In this document: in pieces, positions 58,569-64,000 of the stretch
How the letters are laid out: every line of letters begins with the position of its first letter
Numbering within the stretch: the first letter of the stretch is position 1
DNA from: Rufibacter ruber
GTDB lineage: Bacteria; Bacteroidota; Bacteroidia; Cytophagales; Hymenobacteraceae
DNA: 64,000 bases
Reading direction: 5' to 3'
NCBI RefSeq assembly: GCF_001647275.1
Contig: NZ_LRMM01000004.1
Coordinates: 83,282 to 147,281, forward strand
Position numbers and translations under genes: made by a program
Notes under the pieces: model-generated
The model's database searches: none
What the model saw: only the letters and a program-made list of their open reading frames with translations
What the model was told of the DNA's origin: nothing

Positions 58569-59435
58569 ATGAAAAAGAAACATTTATCTTTTGTAGCCAT
58601 TGCCGCTCTGCTCATAGCGAGCGCCTGTGATGGGAACCGTTCTGCTTCCACCACTGATACTGACAGCACTGCCACCGCTGACCACAGCATGGGGCATGAC
58701 AGTGCGGGTGTACAGCATGCGGGCACCATGGGTACGCCCATGGAAAAGGGCGGTTTGAAAGTGTATTCCTACAGCAACTCGGTAGACTTCCCAGACGCTG
58801 ACCTTGACTTGAACCAGCCGGAGAAAAACGGGAAAGTGGCAGGTGACTCCGTGCAGTTTGAGTACGAGGTGAAAAACTACCAGTTGAGCCAGCAGACCCC
58901 AGACGCTGCCACCCATGAGCATGCCAACTCCAAAGAGGGGCAGCACATCCACAACATTGTAGACAACGAGCCCTATACCGCCCACTACAAACCCAGCTTC
59001 AAGAAAGCCATTGAGCCGGGCCAGCACGTGGTGCTGTCTTTCCTGTCACGGTCATACCATGAGAGCATCAAGCATAAAGACGCCTATGACCTGCGGGTGA
59101 TCACGGTGGGCAACGGTGGCAAGAGCAACCTTAAGTTTGATGAAGGCGGGCAGCACCTGTTCTACAGCCGTCCCAAAGGTGAATACAAAGGCGCTGACAC
59201 CAAGAAGGTCATGCTGGATTTCTATCTGGTGAACACCTCGCTTGACAAAGGCGGCAACAAGGTGCGTGCGACCATCAACGGCAATGAGTTCATTCTGGAC
59301 CAGTGGCTGCCGTACCTGGTAGAGGGCCTGCCTATGGGCGAAAACACCTTCAAGCTGGAGCTGATCAACAGCCAGGGCCAGGTGATCCCGGGGCCATTCA
59401 ATACCGTAGAACGCAAAATTACCCTGAAGCAATAA
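58569..59435 (+). CDS. Histidine-rich lipoprotein of unknown function
   Basis: The 288-residue protein has a lipobox (MKKKHLSFVAIAALLIASAC) with cysteine at residue 20. A Ser/Thr/Asp-rich linker follows with His-Met clusters (DHSMGHDSAGVQHAGTMG) that could bind copper or another metal. The folded part starts at GLKVYSYSNSVDFPDADLDL and has beta-strands with KEGQHIHNIVDNEPYTAHY and HVVLSFLSRSYHESIKHKDAYDLRV. Similar proteins in Bacteroidota carry names such as phosphopeptide-binding, but no function is established. It is probably an outer- or inner-membrane surface protein. Confidence 0.7.
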   Translation: MKKKHLSFVAIAALLIASACDGNRSASTTDTDSTATADHSMGHDSAGVQHAGTMGTPMEKGGLKVYSYSNSVDFPDADLDLNQPEKNGKVAGDSVQFEYEVKNYQLSQQTPDAATHEHANSKEGQHIHNIVDNEPYTAHYKPSFKKAIEPGQHVVLSFLSRSYHESIKHKDAYDLRVITVGNGGKSNLKFDEGGQHLFYSRPKGEYKGADTKKVMLDFYLVNTSLDKGGNKVRATINGNEFILDQWLPYLVEGLPMGENTFKLELINSQGQVIPGPFNTVERKITLKQ

Positions 59436-59608
59436 GTGCAACCCCTGGCTAAAGCAGGTTGGCATTTTAGCTTTGAATGCGAAGAAGGGCCGTGTAAGCT
59501 TCTGCTATGGAGGCTCTAGAACCGGGTAGCTGCCCGCTACATGCAAGGTAGCTTCTGACTATGCTCCTTTGCCGCACGTAAAACAAATGCCCAACAGGTT
59601 CTTAGCAG

Positions 59609-59636
59609 AAAAGCCGCTCCCAACAGAGCGGCTTTT
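59609..59636. terminator. Hairpin terminator
   Basis: AAAAGCCGCTC pairs exactly with GAGCGGCTTTT across CCAACA; overlaps the start of a hairpin repeat. Confidence 0.85.
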
Positions 59637-59679
59637 CTGTTTTGGGGCTGTTTTTGAAAAAACAGCCCCAAAACAGAAA
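59634..59679. repeat. GTTTT-hairpin repeat, perfect 22-bp stem
   Basis: TTTCTGTTTTGGGGCTGTTT-type arm is exactly complementary to the right arm with a GA loop of two bases; one of the most regular copies. Confidence 0.93.
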
Positions 59680-59772
59680 TCTCCTCCCAAAGGAGTGCTG
59701 GATTCAATCTTATTTGAAAAAGCGGAAGCCCGGCCCGTAAATGAAATACCGCCCAAAGTCCTTCAGAACTGG

Positions 59773-59818
59773 TTCCTGTTTTCGGCTTAGTTTTCTGAAA
59801 ACAACCCTAAAACAGGAG
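59773..59818. repeat. GTTTT-hairpin repeat, diverged
   Basis: CCTGTTTTCGGCTTAGTTTTC with GAAAACAACCCTAAAACAGG; downstream of the AI-2E transporter gene. Confidence 0.8.
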
Positions 59819-59841
59819 TGGTTTTTGCCCCGAACTGGGCA

Positions 59842-60990
59842 TTACCCTTCAGCTCCTTCTTGAAAGCCCTGTTGGTCTCTTTTCTCCTCAAGGGCAATGG
59901 CTTCTTCCTCCCCCTTCACCTCTACGCCGTAGTCTCCCAGCACATCTTCAATGTAGAGCATCTTCACCAGTACCATGACCACCGCTACCATAGGCACTGC
60001 CAGGAGCAGGCCCCACATGCCGGCAATGAGCCCCAGCAGCACCTGGCCCATGATGGTGAGAATGGGAGGGAGGTCAATGATCTTCTTCTGAACCAGCGGG
60101 GTGAGCACGTACCCTTCTAGGCTCTGCAGGGCAATAAAGAAGAGAACCACAGTGAGCGCCTTGGTGGGGTCCTGTACCAGCGCCAGCAAAACGGCGGGAG
60201 CCCCGGCAATGAACGGCCCAATATTGGGTATGAATTCCAGCAGACCGGCAAACACCCCCAGCAGCAGGGAAAGCGGTATCCCTATGATTGACAGGCCAAC
60301 GGCGGTGAGAATGCCAATAACGGCCATAGCCAGCAGCGTGCCCTTTAGCCACCCCCAAAGCGTGTACCTAAGCACATGAAGCACCTCACGGGTTCTGGGT
60401 CTGCGGGGTTTAGGCACCAGCCGTACCAGCGCATTGGCGGTTTCGCGGGGTGAAGTGGCCAGGTAAATGCCAATCACCAGCACAATCAGCATATTTGCCA
60501 GCGCCCCAAAGGTGGTGGAGAAGAAAGAGAAGGCATTCCGCATGACGGAGCCCTGCCCTTTCAGCATCTGTTCTGGCGGCGGAATCTGCTTCAGGAGCTG
60601 CTGCCCGTAAGGCAACGCGGCAATCTGTTGCTTTAGTTTATCATAGGCCTCTGGAAGCGCTTTGCCCAATTGCTCAGACTGCTCAGACAGACTGGGCCCC
60701 AGATACATGAACAAACCCACTACCGCCCCTGCCAGAAGCAGGCAGACAATGCCCAATGACCACTTGTAAGGCACCTTGGTGTGCCGCTGCAGGAACGAGC
60801 TCAGGCCGTGCAGCAGAATACCAAAAAGCACGGCGGCAAAGAAAACCAGCAGCACCTGAAACGCCATTCTCACAATGGTGTAAAAAAGGAACAGGAGTGC
60901 CGCCACCAACGCCACCAGAAGAACTCTTTTCAGAAACTGGTGCGAGGAGGTAGAAGTTGTATTTGTGTGAGGTGCAGGGTTGGGTGTCAT
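59842..60990 (-). CDS. AI-2E family transporter
   Basis: From ATG 60990 the 382-residue protein begins MTPNPAPHTNTTST and has eight membrane helices. Family features are LLVFFAAVLFGILLHGLSSFL, VLVIGIYLATSP, ILTAVGLSIIGIPLSLLLGVFAGLLEFIPNIGPFIAGAPAVL and the late GLIAGMWGLLLAVPMVAVVMV. The large soluble loop in the middle is typical. AI-2E proteins include the TqsA autoinducer-2 exporter and sodium/proton antiporters; the substrate here is unknown. The frame from 61038 is longer but weakly supported. Confidence 0.92.
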   Translation of the reverse strand: MTPNPAPHTNTTSTSSHQFLKRVLLVALVAALLFLFYTIVRMAFQVLLVFFAAVLFGILLHGLSSFLQRHTKVPYKWSLGIVCLLLAGAVVGLFMYLGPSLSEQSEQLGKALPEAYDKLKQQIAALPYGQQLLKQIPPPEQMLKGQGSVMRNAFSFFSTTFGALANMLIVLVIGIYLATSPRETANALVRLVPKPRRPRTREVLHVLRYTLWGWLKGTLLAMAVIGILTAVGLSIIGIPLSLLLGVFAGLLEFIPNIGPFIAGAPAVLLALVQDPTKALTVVLFFIALQSLEGYVLTPLVQKKIIDLPPILTIMGQVLLGLIAGMWGLLLAVPMVAVVMVLVKMLYIEDVLGDYGVEVKGEEEAIALEEKRDQQGFQEGAEG

Positions 60991-61245
60991 AGGCAACGGG
61001 AATAGAGAAAGACAGACCCTTTTACGTAGTACGTGCAAAAATTGCTATATATCATCAAAGTAATGTTGTGGGCCGAAGGAACTGGGCTGAAAGACGCTTC
61101 TTGAAAAAATGTGAGAAAAAAAGGATGGGAACGCAACTAATCCCGCGCATATCCGATAAAATGGATTCGCCTCTCTGTGTAGGGGCCGGCTGGCCGACGC
61201 CAGTCAGCAGACATTGTTCAAAACCATTATATTTATTTTACAACT

Positions 61246-61587
61246 ATGGAAAATCAAACCAACCAACTGCCCCAGGCTGATGCCTCACAAGCCACTTCTT
61301 ATGACCAGGATTCAGCCAACCGCACCAATGCTTCTGCTCAGGCAAACGGCAAAGGCGGCATGCTGGATAGCATTACAGGCAGCTTGAGCAACATTCAGGT
61401 GCCACAGGCGGTGAAAGACTTTGGGGCAACTTGCGCCCGCACGTATAACGGCCTGAGCACCACCCAAAAAGTAATTGGCGGTGCGGCCCTGGCACTGGGA
61501 GCCGGGTACCTGGCTGCCTCTAAACAAGGCTGGGTGAGCCAAGGCAAAATGGCCCTTAAAAACAGAAAAGCTGGCAAGAACGCGTAA
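61246..61587 (+). CDS. Small hypothetical protein with a disordered N-terminus
   Basis: The 113-residue protein has a Gln/Asn/Ser/Ala-rich first half (MENQTNQLPQADASQATSYD onward) that looks disordered, then a helical part (LDSITGSLSNIQVPQAVKDFGATCARTYNGLS). A Gly/Ala-rich hydrophobic segment (VIGGAALALGAGYLAASKQGW) and a basic tail follow. It could be a small membrane-associated or stress protein, but no family was recognised. A 150-bp palindromic element and a strong terminator follow. Confidence 0.65.
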   Translation: MENQTNQLPQADASQATSYDQDSANRTNASAQANGKGGMLDSITGSLSNIQVPQAVKDFGATCARTYNGLSTTQKVIGGAALALGAGYLAASKQGWVSQGKMALKNRKAGKNA

Positions 61588-61611
61588 GTGTAGCGGCACC
61601 GGCTTAAGAGC

Positions 61612-61759
61612 TTTTTTACATTTGCCTGTTGCGCTGCAAACGGGCCTTTAAAGAACCTGACATTGCGGTTGCCTTGCACCAGGCGCTGCTATGCTGCTCT
61701 AAAACGGGATAGAAGAACCTTTCGCCCCCCGTTTCGCCTGCAAAAGCAAAATGTAAACC
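61612..61759 (+). repeat. About 150-bp palindromic element, copy 3
   Basis: Inverted ends TTTTTTACATTTGCC and GCAAAATGTAAACCA. Inner arms TTGCGCTGCAAACGGGCCTT and CCCCGTTTCGCCTGCAAAAG. Block ACATTGCGGTTGCC and TAGAAGAACCTTTCGC match the copies near 25 kb. Confidence 0.8.
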
Positions 61760-61765
61760 AGCGCT

Positions 61766-61810
61766 AAAATAGAAAAGGCGACCACATCTTGTGGTCGCCT
61801 TTTCTATTTT
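61766..61810. terminator. Perfect 21-bp hairpin, bidirectional terminator
   Basis: The left arm 61766-61786 is the exact complement of 61790-61810, with A/T-rich ends and a GGCGACCACA core. It lies between convergent genes. Confidence 0.93.
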
Positions 61811-61823
61811 GATATATTCTGTA

Positions 61824-63164
61824 TTAGCGTCTGCCGCCCCGGTTGCCAGATGACCGCCGGTCATTGCTGCCGCTCCCTTGGGTGCTGGCTTGGCGGTTGT
61901 CTGGCCTTCTGCCGCTGTTCTGGCTTTGCCCGGTTCTGGGGCTTCGGCCTTGGCCGCCCCCGCGGTTGGCAGAAGGCGTAGAGCGGGCTTTGTCAGTTGA
62001 CTTGCCGCCGCCAATGGGCAGTTTTTGGTAATCAGCATGATATGGCTGCTCTTCTTCAACGGGTATGGTCTGCTTGGTAAGCCGCTCAATATCCCGCAGG
62101 TAAGGCAGTTCTGTGTCATCACAGAAGGAAAGCGCCATGCCCTCAGCGCCAGCCCGGCCGGTACGGCCAATGCGGTGTACGTAGGTCTCCGGCTCATTGG
62201 GCAGGTCAACGTTGATCACGTGGGTTAAATCATCTACGTCAATGCCACGGGCGGCAATGTCTGTTGCCACCAGCGCTTTCAATTCATTGTTCTTGAACTG
62301 GGTAAGGGCTTTCACGCGCGTGCTCTGGGCTTTGTCACCGTGAATAGACTGCGCAGAGATGCCTACCTTAGACAGTTCTTTGGCAATGCGGTCTGCACCG
62401 TGCTTGGTGCGCGAGAAAACCAGGGCCCGTTGAATCTCGTCGCCTTTGAGCAAATGCTTCAGGAGGGCGCGCTTGTAGGTTTTCTCCACAAAAAACACTT
62501 TTTGGGCAATCTTCTCTGCGGTGCTGGAAACAGGGGTCACCTCTACATACACCGGCTCCCGAAGAATGCTGGAAGACAGTTTCTGAATTTCCTGCGGCAT
62601 GGTGGCCGAGAACAGCAGCGTCTGGCGGTTGGCCGGTATCTGGGCAATGACTTTGCGCACGTCATGAATAAAGCCCATGTCCAGCATACGGTCAGCCTCA
62701 TCCAGAATAAACGTTTCAATATGCTTGAGAGACAGCAGGCCCTGGTTCATGAGGTCCAGCAGACGGCCAGGGGTGGCCACCAGAATGTCTACCCCGCGTC
62801 TGATCTGCTCTACCTGCGGCACCTGCCCCACGCCGCCAAACACCACCGTGTGGCGTATTTTGGTATAGCGGCCGTAGGCTTTGATGCTGTCACCAATCTG
62901 TAGGGCCAGCTCACGGGTAGGGGTCAGGATCAAGGCCCTGATGGCTTTGGCCGGATGGGCGGGCCCGGCTTCATGCAGGCGCTGCAGCAGCGGCAAGCTG
63001 AAAGCCGCGGTTTTACCGGTTCCGGTTTGGGCGCAGCCCAGCAGGTCATCACCGTTTAGCACCGGCGGAATAGCCTGTTCCTGAATAGGGGTAGGGGAGG
63101 TATATCCTTCCTCCTGCAGGGCCTGCAGGATAGGGTCAATTAAATTAAGTTCTGAAAATGTCAT
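61824..63164 (-). CDS. DEAD-box RNA helicase (RhlE-like)
   Basis: The 446-residue protein starts [20 protein letters not shown]. It has the Q motif ([13 protein letters not shown]), Walker [22 protein letters not shown] in [16 protein letters not shown] in LLFSATMPQ and [10 protein letters not shown]. The C-terminal 65 residues are Gly/Arg/Ser-rich (RGG-like), as in RhlE-type helicases that bind RNA with that tail. It probably remodels RNA in ribosome assembly or degradation. ATG 63164 is preferred to TTG 63170. A TATTTTTG promoter element lies 28 bases upstream. Confidence 0.95.
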   Translation of the reverse strand: MTFSELNLIDPILQALQEEGYTSPTPIQEQAIPPVLNGDDLLGCAQTGTGKTAAFSLPLLQRLHEAGPAHPAKAIRALILTPTRELALQIGDSIKAYGRYTKIRHTVVFGGVGQVPQVEQIRRGVDILVATPGRLLDLMNQGLLSLKHIETFILDEADRMLDMGFIHDVRKVIAQIPANRQTLLFSATMPQEIQKLSSSILREPVYVEVTPVSSTAEKIAQKVFFVEKTYKRALLKHLLKGDEIQRALVFSRTKHGADRIAKELSKVGISAQSIHGDKAQSTRVKALTQFKNNELKALVATDIAARGIDVDDLTHVINVDLPNEPETYVHRIGRTGRAGAEGMALSFCDDTELPYLRDIERLTKQTIPVEEEQPYHADYQKLPIGGGKSTDKARSTPSANRGGGQGRSPRTGQSQNSGRRPDNRQASTQGSGSNDRRSSGNRGGRR

Positions 63165-63191
63165 GTTCAATCATAGCGGCCTACTTACGGC

Positions 63192-63199
63192 CAAAAATA
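63192..63199 (-). promoter_or_regulatory. TATTTTTG -7 promoter element
   Basis: Minus strand match to TAnnTTTG, 28 bases before the helicase start. Confidence 0.5.
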
Positions 63200-63267
63200 A
63201 AAGGCGAGAGCATCAGCGCCCATCGCCTACCTTTTAAAGACACAAAGCTACACAAAAAGATTCAGTA

Positions 63268-63309
63268 TGCGTTTTTCACCTGTTTTGGTGAAAACGGCTC
63301 ATAAACAGA
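63268..63309. repeat. GTTTT-hairpin repeat, degenerate, in a divergent gap
   Basis: TGCGTTTTTCACCTGTTTTG with AAAACGGCTCATAAACAG; arms pair only in part. Confidence 0.55.
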
Positions 63310-63420
63310 AGCTTTGTTGGTAGGGCGGTATGCTTTCTGAGGCAACCTTCACGCCTGAAAAGGGTTAAATATCTGGTAAATCTGCCTTGCCCCTTTCTAA
63401 TGGGAGAAACGGCCGAATAA

Positions 63421-63942
63421 ATGAACAAGACTATGGGATCTAAAAAGAAAGACAAAGAGCAAAAAAAGAAAAAGACCAAGAAGCCGTCTAAGAAACGTAT
63501 GAATAAATGGCTGCGGGCGGGCTTAAGCGGGCTGGCAGGAGCCGTGGCGGTAACGGCCGTGCATGAAACGGTGCGGCGCTTCTACCCCAATGCCCCCCGT
63601 ATGGATATTCTGGGCATGCGCGCCATCTCCAAAGGGCTGCACTACGCCGGAAAAACGCCACCTACTGAAGAAAGGCTGCACACTTGGTCCCTGGTGGGAG
63701 ACATTGTCTCCAATGGGTTGTACTACAGCCTCACCGGTTCTAAAAAGAACGCACTGTGGCGGGGCTCCATTTTAGGGGCAGTGGCTGGAATTGGCGGCGT
63801 AGTGCTGCCCGGGCCCATGGGCTTAGGGACCGCCCCCAGCAACCGCACCCGTGAAACGCAGGCGCTCACCATTGCCTATTACCTTATGGCCGGAGTGGTG
63901 GCCGGTGCGGTGGGCAAATGGCTGAGGAAAGTGAAGGTGTAA
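63421..63942 (+). CDS. Hypothetical membrane protein with Lys-rich N-terminus
   Basis: The 173-residue protein begins with about 30 residues rich in lysine (MNKTMGSKKKDKEQKKKKTK), then a first hydrophobic helix (LRAGLSGLAGAVAVTAVHETV) and a conserved-looking middle (RRFYPNAPRMDILGMRAISKGLHY). Two to three further hydrophobic parts follow (SLVGDIVSNGLYYSL, GSILGAVAGIGGVVLP, AYYLMAGVVAGAVGKWL). The Lys tail may bind nucleic acid or anionic lipid; that is inference. No family was recognised. It is divergent from the helicase gene. Confidence 0.7.
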   Translation: MNKTMGSKKKDKEQKKKKTKKPSKKRMNKWLRAGLSGLAGAVAVTAVHETVRRFYPNAPRMDILGMRAISKGLHYAGKTPPTEERLHTWSLVGDIVSNGLYYSLTGSKKNALWRGSILGAVAGIGGVVLPGPMGLGTAPSNRTRETQALTIAYYLMAGVVAGAVGKWLRKVKV

Positions 63943-63972
63943 CGGTTACATTTCCCTTGTAAGGTTTCGGGG

Positions 63973-64000
63973 TGCTGTTTTCGGCCTGTTTTTTAGAAAA
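63973..64000. repeat. GTTTT-hairpin repeat, cut by window end
   Basis: CTGTTTTCGGCCTGTTTTTT then AGAAAA; the right arm continues beyond the window. Confidence 0.75.

Noticed and set aside
1..64000. CRISPR arrays, prophage, integrases or IS transposases
   Set aside because: No regularly spaced direct repeats and no transposase, integrase or cas-like protein were seen in any frame.

Overview
The window reads as a chromosomal stretch of a Bacteroidota bacterium, most likely order Cytophagales and family Hymenobacteraceae (Rufibacter/Pontibacter-like). That placement is inference. It rests on Bacteroidota -7 promoter elements (TAnnTTTG) before many genes, LytS/LytTR and dual-ATPase kinases, small lineage families (DUF3667, DUF5362), SusD-free housekeeping content and moderate GC. 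No phage, CRISPR array, rRNA operon or transposase was found; there is one tRNA gene (Val, anticodon TAC).

Layout. 1-4.7 kb: 3' part of a dual-ATPase histidine kinase, a CheY-like regulator, an HTH protein and small hypotheticals. 4.9-10.3 kb: three outer-membrane beta-barrel proteins around a tandem pair of PhoD-like phosphatases, the second of which has lost key metal ligands. 10.3-15.4 kb: lipid/drug ABC exporter, acetyltransferase-like protein, tRNA-Val, DUF5362. 15.7-25 kb: AsmA-like protein, DinB protein, WYL regulator, a frameshifted phytanoyl-CoA dioxygenase-like gene, a TerB-Gly/Met-rich protein, MscS channel. 25.3-33.8 kb: amino-acid dehydrogenase, AnmK, ArsR regulator, a frameshifted LytS-like kinase with its LytTR regulator, a frameshifted phosphodiester glycosidase, HemA. 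33.9-49.8 kb: kinase, amino-acid permease, EamA transporter, DusB, CPBP protease, DUF3667, CdsA, glutamate dehydrogenase, phosphatidylserine decarboxylase, fRMsr, RibD, PrmC. 50-56.1 kb: a six-gene nucleotide-sugar cluster (acetyltransferase, UDP-HexNAc dehydrogenase, GalE, RfbB, TviC/WbpP-like epimerase, RfbA). 56.2-64 kb: ChrA, 2OG-Fe(II) oxygenase, His-rich lipoprotein, AI-2E transporter, DEAD-box helicase, membrane proteins.

The most striking feature is non-coding. About 38 copies of a roughly 40-bp palindrome (arms close to CTGTTTTCGGGCTGTTTT and its complement) sit in the intergenic spaces. They fill most convergent gaps, where they look like bidirectional terminators, and are nearly absent from divergent (promoter) gaps. 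Other repeat families are present: a roughly 150-bp palindromic element (3 copies), a roughly 600-bp mosaic repeat (2 copies in opposite orientation), a 34-bp hairpin (3 copies), and several single inverted repeats.

Three genes (phytanoyl-CoA dioxygenase-like, LytS-like kinase, phosphodiester glycosidase) are each broken by one missing base at a GCGC tetranucleotide. This suggests either a systematic sequencing error or real slippage. Gene products assign mostly to envelope synthesis and sensing (phospholipid, polysaccharide, peptidoglycan recycling, outer membrane), with ordinary housekeeping genes between them.
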